The notes under the pieces were generated by a model, which saw nothing but the letters and a program-made list of their open reading frames with translations, was not told the origin of the DNA and did no database searches. The position numbers and the translations under genes are program-made. From assembly GCA_034003585.1 (NCBI GenBank), contig JAVEYH010000012.1, positions 1 to 47,694 of the forward strand: a stretch of 47,694 bases of DNA, written 5' to 3'. Positions 40,663 through 47,694 of this stretch are shown in pieces. Position 1 is the stretch's first letter; every line of letters starts with the position of its first letter. This DNA is from JAPXSY01 sp034003585. Lineage in GTDB: Bacteria; Verrucomicrobiota; Kiritimatiellia; RFP12; UBA1067.

Positions 40663-41952
40663 TTACAGCTCGCGGATGTAGATGTTCTTGAATTCCAGCG
40701 GGTCGCCGTGGCACTGCAGCTCGATCTGCTCTTTGGGGAAGATCGGCCGGTTGCGGTCCCAGTAGTTTTCCAGCACCGTGTTGTCAACCACCCGTTCGCC
40801 GTTGAGTTCGACCGTCACGCGCTCGCCGACCATCTTGATGTGAAAGGTGTTCCATTCGCCGGGCAGGCGGTCCGCGATCTTCAGCGCCTTGCTGGGGTTC
40901 TTCTTGTTGTTGTACAGCCCACCGGACCCGATGTTCCACTGATTGTGGGCATCCCAGATCTGCACCTGCGGCGAGCCGCGCAGATAGAGCCCGCTGTCCC
41001 CGCGGACCGACAGCAATCGCCAATCCACCCACATTTCGAAATCGCCGTAATCCTTGGCGGTCGCAAGACTGTAGCCTTTCCCGTCGAAGAACAGGACCCG
41101 GTCCCGGATATGCCAGTGCTGCTGCGCCAGCTCGTCCGCCTTTTTCTGCATGGCCGCGCGTTTCTCCGGTGCGGCCTGCTGCCGGACCAGGGGGCTGTTG
41201 AACTTCTCCGCGCTGGTGACCCCCTTCCAGTTGGTCAGGTCTTTGCCGTTGAACAGCAGGGTGTACCCCTCCGGCGCGCGGTTGTCGGTCGGCTGGGTCA
41301 CCGTATAATCGGCCGGCACCTCCTTGATGCGGATATGGCGCCAATCCACGCGCGCGCCGTGCCCGAGCCAGGCGACATGCCCTTTGGCGTTATGCAGACC
41401 GGGATGGGGCTTGCCGTCCATTGTCTCTTTGATGGCCGAAAGATCCGCATCGACAATCACCGCGCCGTTCAGGATCACCGTGATCCGCGAACCGATGACG
41501 CGCACCTCCTGGAAATTCCACATGCCCACCTTCTTCTGGTGTCCCCGCTGGGCCGGCACCACCCCGTAGATCGAGCCGTGATACTGATAGGGCTTGAGCG
41601 CGGTGTACTTGGAACCCGAATCGTCCAGGATCTGCAGCTCCATGCCGTTGTACGCGGCGTCGCCCGCAGCCGGGCAGCGGATCCCGAGCCCGTTGTTGGA
41701 GTTGGTGTAGAGCAAAAACTCGAAGCGCAGGATGAAATTGTCGTACTGCTTCTCGGTCAGCAGCTTGCCGCCGCCTTTTTCCTTGCAGAACAGGATCCCG
41801 TTCTCCACCGCATACCCGTTTGTCGCGCCGGTCCACCCGGCCAGATCTTTCCCGTTGAAGAGCGGGACAAAGCCCTCTTCCAACACTCCGGCCGCCATCC
41901 CCGCCCCCGCCAGCGCGCACGCGCATGCGGCGCCGATCAACATCCGTTTCAT
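40663..41952 (-). CDS. Exported protein with two DUF1080 (3-keto-disaccharide hydrolase) domains
   Basis: The 429-residue protein has a signal peptide (MKRMLIGAACACALAGAGMAA) and two tandem LamG-like DUF1080 domains. The first is about residues 27-205 (FVPLFNGKDLAGWTG... to HIRIKEV) and the second about 224-429 (YTLLFNGKDLTNWKG... to FKNIYIREL). Each has the FNGKDL opening and a GI/SIRC or GLYLRG strand. The family includes enzymes that split 3-keto-glycosides. It starts at 41952 with GGGGAGAAT before it. It is convergent with the Gfo/Idh gene, which would oxidise glycosides to keto forms; this functional link is inference. No catalytic residues are assigned. Confidence 0.87.
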   Translation of the reverse strand: MKRMLIGAACACALAGAGMAAGVLEEGFVPLFNGKDLAGWTGATNGYAVENGILFCKEKGGGKLLTEKQYDNFILRFEFLLYTNSNNGLGIRCPAAGDAAYNGMELQILDDSGSKYTALKPYQYHGSIYGVVPAQRGHQKKVGMWNFQEVRVIGSRITVILNGAVIVDADLSAIKETMDGKPHPGLHNAKGHVAWLGHGARVDWRHIRIKEVPADYTVTQPTDNRAPEGYTLLFNGKDLTNWKGVTSAEKFNSPLVRQQAAPEKRAAMQKKADELAQQHWHIRDRVLFFDGKGYSLATAKDYGDFEMWVDWRLLSVRGDSGLYLRGSPQVQIWDAHNQWNIGSGGLYNNKKNPSKALKIADRLPGEWNTFHIKMVGERVTVELNGERVVDNTVLENYWDRNRPIFPKEQIELQCHGDPLEFKNIYIREL

Positions 41953-42015
41953 ATTCTCCCCTTCCCTCAAACGTATCCGGCGCCGCGGAACCCTCCGCAC
42001 ACCTGTACTGTCGGT

Positions 42016-42044
42016 ATTAAAATCCTTTCCGATCGCAAAAGCAA
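42016..42044 (-). promoter_or_regulatory. Candidate promoter of the DUF1080 gene
   Basis: On the minus strand, TTGCTT (42044-42039) and TTTAAT (42021-42016) are 17 bases apart, with transcription starting near 42009 and a leader of about 57 bases. Confidence 0.45.
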
Positions 42045-42064
42045 TCCCGAAACCCCCATCGTTC

Positions 42065-42093
42065 TTGACTGCGCCACGGCATTCCGATAAAAA
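42065..42093 (+). promoter_or_regulatory. Candidate promoter of the Na/Pi cotransporter gene
   Basis: TTGACT at 42065-42070 and TAAAAA at 42088-42093 are 17 bases apart. The start would be near 42100, leaving a leader of about 60 bases. Confidence 0.45.
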
Positions 42094-42160
42094 AGGGGGC
42101 GTCACAGCGCCCTGTCCGGTTCCGGGCCGTCTGTGTTCATTTGGCCCGTCCCGACAACCC

Positions 42161-43873
42161 ATGACATCCCTCAGTTCTATTCTGATCAACACGGCAGGCG
42201 GACTCGGCATCTTTCTGTTGGGCATGAGCCAACTCTCCGAAGGCTTGCAGGCGGTCGCGGGCAAACGGCTCCGGAAAATCGTCGCCACGGTCACCGGCAA
42301 CCGTTTCGCGGGCATCACCACCGGGGCCGTGGTCACCGGCATCGTCCAATCCAGTTCCGTGGTCACCGTTATGGTGGTCGGCCTGGTGACAGCGGGGGTG
42401 ATGACCCTCCGCCAGGCGGTGAATGTGGTCGTCGGCTCCAACATCGGCTCGACCGCCACCGCCTGGATCGTGGTTCTGATGCCGACCAAACTGGGCGATC
42501 AGAGCATGATCATCCTGGCCGTCTCGGCCCTGATTTACCTCTTCTCCAAGCGCGAACGGGTACGGTACATCGCCCTCGCCTGTCTCGGTATCGGCATGAT
42601 CCTCTTCGGGCTCGAACTCATGAGCAAGGGCCTGGCGCCGCTCCGGGACGACCCGGCTTTCATCGAGTGGTTTCACCTGTTTCACGCGGGCGACGGTTGG
42701 GGGGTGATGAAGTGCGTGCTCGCGGGAACCGTGGTCACCGGCATCATCCAGTCCTCGGCCGCGGCCGCGGCGATCTCCATCGGACTGGCCTACAACGGCG
42801 TGATCTCGTTCGAGACCGGCGCGGCGCTGGTGTTCGGCATGAACATCGGCACCACGGTGACCGCCTGGCTCGCCGCCCTGACCGCCTCGACCGAGGCCCG
42901 GCGGGCGGCCCTCGCCCACACGCTCTTCAACTGCATCGGCGTCGTGCTGCTCGCCCCGCTTTTCGTTCCGGTCTTCGTGCCGCTGGCCCACCGCTTTTTC
43001 CCCTCCATGACGCACGCCGCGACCTCCGCCACCGGCGGGGTCGTCTACCCCCACATCGCCGCGCCGATCGCCATCGTCCACACCGGCTTCAATCTGATCA
43101 ACACCTGCCTGTTCCTGCCTTTCCTCGGCGCGTTCACGGCGCTGGTGCGGCGGCTGGTGCCGGAGCGCGGCGTGCGCGAGGAACCGCACCTCGCCGCCGT
43201 GGATCCGCTGAAGCTTTCCCCGGTGATCGCCGTGGAACAGGCGCGCCAGGAGGTGGACCGGATGGCCGCGGTGGCGGTATCCATGCTGGGTGATTTCCGG
43301 ACGGTGTTGAACGGCGACACGAGTGAGGATCGCGAACGCGGGATTTTCGAGCAGGAGGACCGTCTGGACCGGGTCCAGCACGAGGTCTCCGATTTTCTCG
43401 GCAAGGTCATGTCCGCCCATCTTCCGATGGACGTGGCCTATCGCGCCCGCATGCTGCTGCGCGTGGCGGACGAGTACGAGTCGGTCAGCGATGAGGTCCG
43501 CGCGGCGCTGAAGATGATCCACCGCATGCGCCATAACGGGATGAACCTCTCCAAGGAGGGCGAGACGGAACTGCTCTCCCTGCATGACGCCTGCGCGCGA
43601 TTGGCGGAGATGGTCACCGAGGCGTTCCGGCTGGGCAAGAGCGCGGCGCCCGATGTGCTCGCCAACATGCATGCCGCGGCCGATGTCATCTCGCAGCGCA
43701 TCAAAGAGATCCGGGCCGCGCAGCTCAAACGGCTGACGGACCATCACCCGCAGGCGGAACCCATCAAGATCGTGCTGCTGATGGATCTGCTGAATGTCTA
43801 CCGCCGCCTGAAAGAGGATTGCCTGAACATCGGCGACGCCATGCTCGACGAGCGCGCGGGCGACAACCCCTGA
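42161..43873 (+). CDS. Na+/phosphate cotransporter with PhoU-like C-terminus
   Basis: The 570-residue inner-membrane protein is of the NptA/YjbB (PhoU-associated) type. The N-terminal half has about ten helices with two inverted repeats containing the QSSS-type signature (GIVQSSSVVTVMVVGLV and GIIQSSAAAAAISIGLAYNG) and paired GSNIGSTATAW / GMNIGTTVTAW loops. The C-terminal 200 residues (from about LDRVQHEVSDFLGKVMSAH) form a helical PhoU-like domain. It imports or exports phosphate with Na+. The start ATG at 42161 gives the family start (GLGIFLLGMSQLSEGL). There is no pho regulon site that I can see. Confidence 0.92.
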   Translation: MTSLSSILINTAGGLGIFLLGMSQLSEGLQAVAGKRLRKIVATVTGNRFAGITTGAVVTGIVQSSSVVTVMVVGLVTAGVMTLRQAVNVVVGSNIGSTATAWIVVLMPTKLGDQSMIILAVSALIYLFSKRERVRYIALACLGIGMILFGLELMSKGLAPLRDDPAFIEWFHLFHAGDGWGVMKCVLAGTVVTGIIQSSAAAAAISIGLAYNGVISFETGAALVFGMNIGTTVTAWLAALTASTEARRAALAHTLFNCIGVVLLAPLFVPVFVPLAHRFFPSMTHAATSATGGVVYPHIAAPIAIVHTGFNLINTCLFLPFLGAFTALVRRLVPERGVREEPHLAAVDPLKLSPVIAVEQARQEVDRMAAVAVSMLGDFRTVLNGDTSEDRERGIFEQEDRLDRVQHEVSDFLGKVMSAHLPMDVAYRARMLLRVADEYESVSDEVRAALKMIHRMRHNGMNLSKEGETELLSLHDACARLAEMVTEAFRLGKSAAPDVLANMHAAADVISQRIKEIRAAQLKRLTDHHPQAEPIKIVLLMDLLNVYRRLKEDCLNIGDAMLDERAGDNP

Positions 43874-43881
43874 CAACGTCC

Positions 43882-46800
43882 CTATCGCGGCGGCGCGCCC
43901 CGCAGCGTGACGGTCGCGCCGGTCGCCTCCTCACGGAGGGTGACCGTCGGCACCGCGCCTTCGAAGGGGAAGCGGTAGTCCAGTCTCCCTTTGCGGAACA
44001 GCGCGGCGCCGGAATAGTCCGGGCTGCCCTCGACCGTGACCCGGCACGGCAGGGAGACGTCGATCTCGCAGCCCGCGGTGTCGCAGGCCTGTCCGGTGAC
44101 GCGCACGTAGGCCCCCTCGCGCGCGATCCCGGCGCGGAACGTCCCCAATTCGCGTTCGCTCAGCAACAGGATGGCGGCGTCTCCGCCGTCGAGCGTGAGC
44201 GTCAGCCGCGACCGGCCACCGCCCGCCGTCGTGACCGCAAGCTGCCGCGCAGTGCGGAGGTTGTAGGCGAACCGGCCGAGCTCGCTGCGGAACAGCACGT
44301 CGCCGGTCTGCCGCACCCCCCGCTCCGGCAACACGCGGAAATGGCCGTAAACCGGCCCCCAAGTGCGTAAATCGTTGACCACTGAGAGGAAGTGCGTGCC
44401 GTCCAGCCGCGTCACGTTCAAAGCCGTGTGCGGCATCAGGCAGCGGGCGTCCAGCCTCCCGAGCCGACCGAGAAGCGGGGCGAAGGGGCCCGCGCCCGCC
44501 CCTTGCGCGGCGGCCTCGGCCAACCGCGCGTCCAACGCCTCGATCACCGCCGGACGTCCGGCGTCCGTGCCGAACCGGGATTCGACCTCCCGGACAATGC
44601 GCGCGTGCCCCTCCGCGGACAGCGCCCGGCCGGTGTCGCGCACCGGCACGGCTTCCGGGAAGAAAGGGTGCGCCGTTTCCGGCACCGCCAGCACGCGGCC
44701 GGGCGTCTCCGCGAAAGTCCGCAGCGCCTGCCACGCCGGTTCAAACAGGTACGCGAGGTTCGGGATGAACACCATGTCGTACCTGTCGAGCAACTTCGGG
44801 TCGCCCGCGAAATCCTCATCGAAGAGCAGATCGTAGGCGACCCCGGAGCGGGTGAGTTCCGCCAGCAGCGGCGTGTAGTCGGTCGGCCAGCGCTGATCCG
44901 CAAACAGGCTGTCCGCGAAACAGGAGTACACCGCGATCCGGCGCGGAACGTTTTCCCACGCGGGAAGCAGGGCACGGAAAGGCGGCAGTTCCTCCGCGAG
45001 CAGGCGCCGCACGCGCGGCGCGAGCGAGGGGTGATCGCCCTTGAAGGAGAGGCGTTTGGCCCGGATGACACGCGCCGCCTCTTCCGCGCCGGGTGCGGCC
45101 GAACCGAGCAGCGCGTCGATCTCCGCCTTGGGCAGCCCGTGCCCCCGCACCATTTCGAGCGCCTGGAACAGCACCAGCATGGAGGTGGGACGGATCAGCG
45201 AGGCCCAGCAGGACGCGGCGAAGATGTCGCCGGACGGCATGGCCGGATAGGGCCCCACATTCATATGGAGAAAGGCGGGGAAGGAGGAGGAACGCATCCG
45301 CGGCTGATGCCGGATATGCGCGGTGAGCGCCTCCTGCAGCCAGACCACGCGCAAGCCCGGCGTGTAGCACCAGGTTTGCGCGATGTCGATGCGGTCGTCA
45401 TACCCGCGCAGGGCGAGGCGGCGCGTGAGCGGGGCCACCACGGAGAGCACATCGGGCCGTTCGCGCCTCATGGCCGCGGCAATGTGCTGGTTGAGCAGAC
45501 TCTCCGAATCGCCGTGCGGTCCCTTCCGGTCGAGATGCCAGCGGTAGAGGGGATCGGATGCCGGAATGATCCGGCTGGCGGGGATCGGGTAGTTCGCCAG
45601 CACAGGCGAGAGCCGTCCGATGGGGCGCACCAGCTCGCGTTTGCCATTCCCCATCCAGGGCGTGAGGTCGAGGCCGAAACGCTCCGCGGCATACTGCCGG
45701 GCCGGGTCGCTGAAATTGACCTGGAAGTTCGGGTTGTACTCGTTGTTGATGTCGATGTGGGTGAGCGCGGGATAGAAGGCGAGCCGCCGGACGATCCCGG
45801 CTGTGCAGACGCGCATCTGCTCCCGCATCCGCCCGTTGAAATAAAAATCATTGTAGCCACGCTCCGGACGGGTCGTGAGCGCCCGGTCCTCCGGATGGTC
45901 GGCGCGCGCCCAGCCGGTCCAACGCAACTGAACCGGTCCCCAGTGGAGCCCCGCCAGCATCGCGTCGGCGCAGCGCCGGACCGTGGCCATGGTGTAGCCC
46001 GGCTCGCCGGGGAGGAACTGGCACCAAGAGGAGGTCTGGAGCTGGCCGACCGGCACCGGCGCGGGCGTCACGGTGACGGGCATCGACTGCCGGTTGAGCG
46101 TTTGGCCGCCCACCGTCACGGAGAAGGTCTGGACCGCGTCACCGGGCTTCAGCGTGAGCAGGACCGGCACGTCGATCACCCGCTCGCCTTGCGTTTCCAG
46201 CCGCCCGACCGGTTGCGTGAAACGTTGGCCTCCGATCTCCCATTCGAACGCCAGCCCCTCCAGCGCCGCGGCAGAGAGGTTCCGAATCTGAAAAGAGTAG
46301 GACCGGGGCTCGAAGCCGCGCGCCAGATGGCGGATATAGCGTAGCGGGGTGACGCGGACCGGCGCGGCCGCACGCAACGCGTTCCAGTCGATGGCCGCGA
46401 CCTCCTCCTCCCCCAACGCCCGGCCCCAGGCCGCAAAGGTTCGGAGATGCCCGTCCAGCGCGCGCTCGGGACCGCCGCACCCGAGGTTCCAGTCGCTCAC
46501 GTCCTCTACCGGAATCCCTGTCAGTTCCGCCCGCTTGACTCCGTCGACCCAGACCTTGGCTATGCCGCGCCGACGGGTCAGCACGACCGTGTAAACGCGC
46601 CCGGTCTCCGGCAGGACACCGGTTTCGGCGAAACGCTTCGCTTTCGGGTCCGCGCGGTCGGCATGGTGCAGCGTGAGCTGATGGCGGTGCTGCGAACGGA
46701 ACCCGAGGTGCAGCGCGGGCCACCAGCGCTGGCGCCGCGTCTGCTCGAACACCGTCTGATAAAGCCCTCCCGTTTTGCATACCGAGAAGGTGACCAGCAC

Positions 46801-47172
46801 GGTGAAATCATCCTCCGGCATCCGTTGCGTCAAGACCGGGGGCAGCGATAACGTCTCGCGCGCCTGGAAGATCTCGGCACGGTTCGTGACCGGTCCGGAC
46901 GAGGCGTCCCACTCGGTTTCGCGCCCCCCGGCCATTCTCAGCCCCTCGCGGCTGAACACCGGCACATTGACCTCATGCACCGTCCCCGTCGCATCCAGCG
47001 CGCGTCCTTTGCGGGTGAAAACCAACTCCCACTCCATTTCGGACGAACACCCCTTCCGTGTCCCGTTGAAATCCGCCTTCCCGAGAAAGCCTCTCTGCCA
47101 GTCGCCCTCCCCGGCCTGCAAGCCTGAGCTGACCAGAACCAGACCGGCAAGCAGCGCGCGTGATCGTTTCAT
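43882..47172 (-). CDS. Large secreted protein, putative glycoside hydrolase of uncertain family
   Basis: The 1096-residue protein has a signal peptide (MKRSRALLAGLVLVSSGLQAG). Residues about 45-270 look like a LamG sandwich (GLYQTVFEQTRRQ, ALDGHLRTFAAWGRALGEEEVAAIDW). A beta-sandwich linker follows (TPLRYIRHLARGFEPRSYSF). About 390-690 has TIM-barrel character with HIDINNEYNPNFQVNFSD, in which E478 after Asn fits the acid/base of clan GH-A enzymes. About 780-870 resembles the flavodoxin-like trimerisation domain of family 42 enzymes (YDLLFDEDF, LLDRYDMVFIPNLAYLFEPAWQALRTF), and the C-terminal 200 residues are beta-rich. I infer a GH42-related or unassigned glycosidase; no exact family is recognised. 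GAGGAGCC lies before the start. Confidence 0.82.
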   Translation of the reverse strand: MKRSRALLAGLVLVSSGLQAGEGDWQRGFLGKADFNGTRKGCSSEMEWELVFTRKGRALDATGTVHEVNVPVFSREGLRMAGGRETEWDASSGPVTNRAEIFQARETLSLPPVLTQRMPEDDFTVLVTFSVCKTGGLYQTVFEQTRRQRWWPALHLGFRSQHRHQLTLHHADRADPKAKRFAETGVLPETGRVYTVVLTRRRGIAKVWVDGVKRAELTGIPVEDVSDWNLGCGGPERALDGHLRTFAAWGRALGEEEVAAIDWNALRAAAPVRVTPLRYIRHLARGFEPRSYSFQIRNLSAAALEGLAFEWEIGGQRFTQPVGRLETQGERVIDVPVLLTLKPGDAVQTFSVTVGGQTLNRQSMPVTVTPAPVPVGQLQTSSWCQFLPGEPGYTMATVRRCADAMLAGLHWGPVQLRWTGWARADHPEDRALTTRPERGYNDFYFNGRMREQMRVCTAGIVRRLAFYPALTHIDINNEYNPNFQVNFSDPARQYAAERFGLDLTPWMGNGKRELVRPIGRLSPVLANYPIPASRIIPASDPLYRWHLDRKGPHGDSESLLNQHIAAAMRRERPDVLSVVAPLTRRLALRGYDDRIDIAQTWCYTPGLRVVWLQEALTAHIRHQPRMRSSSFPAFLHMNVGPYPAMPSGDIFAASCWASLIRPTSMLVLFQALEMVRGHGLPKAEIDALLGSAAPGAEEAARVIRAKRLSFKGDHPSLAPRVRRLLAEELPPFRALLPAWENVPRRIAVYSCFADSLFADQRWPTDYTPLLAELTRSGVAYDLLFDEDFAGDPKLLDRYDMVFIPNLAYLFEPAWQALRTFAETPGRVLAVPETAHPFFPEAVPVRDTGRALSAEGHARIVREVESRFGTDAGRPAVIEALDARLAEAAAQGAGAGPFAPLLGRLGRLDARCLMPHTALNVTRLDGTHFLSVVNDLRTWGPVYGHFRVLPERGVRQTGDVLFRSELGRFAYNLRTARQLAVTTAGGGRSRLTLTLDGGDAAILLLSERELGTFRAGIAREGAYVRVTGQACDTAGCEIDVSLPCRVTVEGSPDYSGAALFRKGRLDYRFPFEGAVPTVTLREEATGATVTLRGAPPR

Positions 47173-47501
47173 TCCGTGGGCTCCTCACCGGGACCGCTGA
47201 CCGGACACGTTTCCGGTCCCGCTCCCGGACACCGCACAGCATACCCCATTTCCCATCCGGCCGGGAACGGAAACCGCATCCGGTCTCCCGGTTTTCTCTT
47301 TTCCGCTTTGTTTTCCCGCGAATCTCGCAAAGGGAGCGGCGCCCCCTTTTTCCGTAACGCGAAACGCGAAAACGGTCTGCCGCGGCCGAATTGGGGATTG
47401 ACCGTTTTTATGCCGCTCGGATATCCTGTTGCCGTGTGTGGTGAAGGTCAGCCATGAACCGGAAAACCGGACAGGCAGCTGTCCGCGGGAAAGGAAAAGC
47501 G
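47173..47501. other. Divergent intergenic region of about 330 bases
   Basis: It holds the leader of the glycosidase-like gene on the minus strand (a TATGCT -10 near 47240 with a weak -35) and the promoter of the repeat protein on the plus strand. GC-rich inverted segments lie at about 47191-47220. No gene is seen in it; an upstream in-frame ATG at 47454 could extend the plus-strand gene by 16 codons. Confidence 0.45.
47398..47427 (+). promoter_or_regulatory. Candidate promoter of the terminal beta-strand-repeat gene
   Basis: TTGACC at 47398-47403 and TATCCT at 47422-47427 are 18 bases apart. Transcription would start near 47434, about 68 bases before the ATG at 47502. Confidence 0.5.
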
Positions 47502-47694
47502 ATGAAACGAAATATGTCGGCATGGAGCATGGCGGTTCTGGTTCTGACAGGCGGAATGGCCCAGGTGCATGGCGCCACGAATTACTGGGACAACAACGGC
47601 GACGCCGCGGGCTTAGGGACCGCGGGCGGCGTCTGGGGCGCGGAGGCTGGATGGAGTGACGACGCCACCGGTAATTCAGAACCGCTCGGAACGG
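47502..47694 (+). CDS. Exported passenger-repeat protein (N-terminus only)
   Basis: The visible 64 residues are a signal peptide (MKRNMSAWSMAVLVLTGGMAQVHGA) followed by TNYWDNNGDAAGLGTAGGVW and AGWSDDATGNSEP. YWDNNG...GTAGG.W...W..D.TG is the standard opening of passenger-associated beta-strand-repeat proteins in Verrucomicrobiota and Kiritimatiellota. GGGAAAGGAAAAG precedes the ATG. An in-frame ATG at 47454 is possible but would put a charged stretch before the signal. The rest lies beyond the window. Confidence 0.8.
   Translation, partial: MKRNMSAWSMAVLVLTGGMAQVHGATNYWDNNGDAAGLGTAGGVWGAEAGWSDDATGNSEPLGT

Noticed and set aside
42137..43876. 579-aa open frame antisense to the Na/Pi cotransporter
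   Set aside because: Composition is His/Asp/Arg-rich without domain, and the plus strand has clear membrane-protein homology.

Overview
The window is about 47.7 kb of high-GC bacterial chromosome, densely coded, with one 100-base run of N at 10761-10860. The gene content suggests a Gram-negative member of the PVC group, most likely Kiritimatiellota or Verrucomicrobiota. It holds secreted proteins with passenger-associated (autotransporter-type) beta-strand repeats and LamG folds, a GLUG-repeat surface protein, a parallel beta-helix lipoprotein, tandem DUF1080 domains, TAT-exported sugar isomerase and Gfo/Idh/MocA enzymes, and an ExbB-ExbD-TonB cassette. This placement is inferred from gene families; there is no rRNA, tRNA or other phylogenetic marker to anchor it.

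Layout. 1-2286 (-): 5' part of a large LamG/beta-strand-repeat exported protein. 2557-4755 (+): PLP-dependent Orn/Lys/Arg decarboxylase. 4858-5406: small lipoprotein. 5455-7867: a one-carbon pair (formate-THF ligase, 5-formyl-THF cyclo-ligase). 7939-8862 (-): exported sugar isomerase. 9021-14100 (-): operon of a repeat-rich exported protein and a beta-helix lipoprotein that contains the assembly gap. 14521-16612: divergent SOS pair, a LexA/UmuD-like self-cleaving repressor and a UmuC/DinB-type polymerase, with a GAAC-N4-GTTC box inside the repressor promoter. 16754-19095 (-): GLUG/LamG surface protein broken by a one-base frameshift. 19372-20877: a short UvrC. 21052-21351: RRM RNA-binding protein with a clear terminator. 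21410-23410 (-): ExbB-ExbD-TonB. 23675-26489: ZIP metal transporter, zinc-ribbon lipoprotein, stand-alone receiver protein, HAD phosphatase. 26503-27627 (-): RhaT-like permease. 27775-30050: cysteine synthase and MtaB. 30181-35833: EIIA-CBS protein, ArsB/SLC13-type transporter, SWIM-SNF2 helicase. 36054-39425: dihydroorotase, purine nucleoside phosphorylase, carboxynorspermidine decarboxylase. 39494-41952: Gfo/Idh/MocA enzyme facing a double DUF1080 protein. 42161-43873: Na/Pi cotransporter. 43882-47172 (-): 1096-aa putative glycosidase. 47502-end (+): start of another beta-strand-repeat protein.

How it fits together. The secreted proteins, putative glycosidase, DUF1080 and Gfo/Idh proteins, sugar isomerase, RhaT-like permease and TonB system are what one expects of a polysaccharide-degrading bacterium. 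Interleaved housekeeping genes cover folate one-carbon metabolism, pyrimidine and purine metabolism, cysteine synthesis, tRNA modification, polyamines and DNA repair. Candidate sigma-70 promoters with 16-18 bp spacing precede many transcription units and commonly have TATACT-like -10 boxes. Intergenic DNA also carries degenerate period-7 repeats (4787-4835, 14472-14513, 15215-15306) and two copies of a similar GC-rich hairpin. I see no insertion sequence, phage, CRISPR array or rRNA/tRNA gene.
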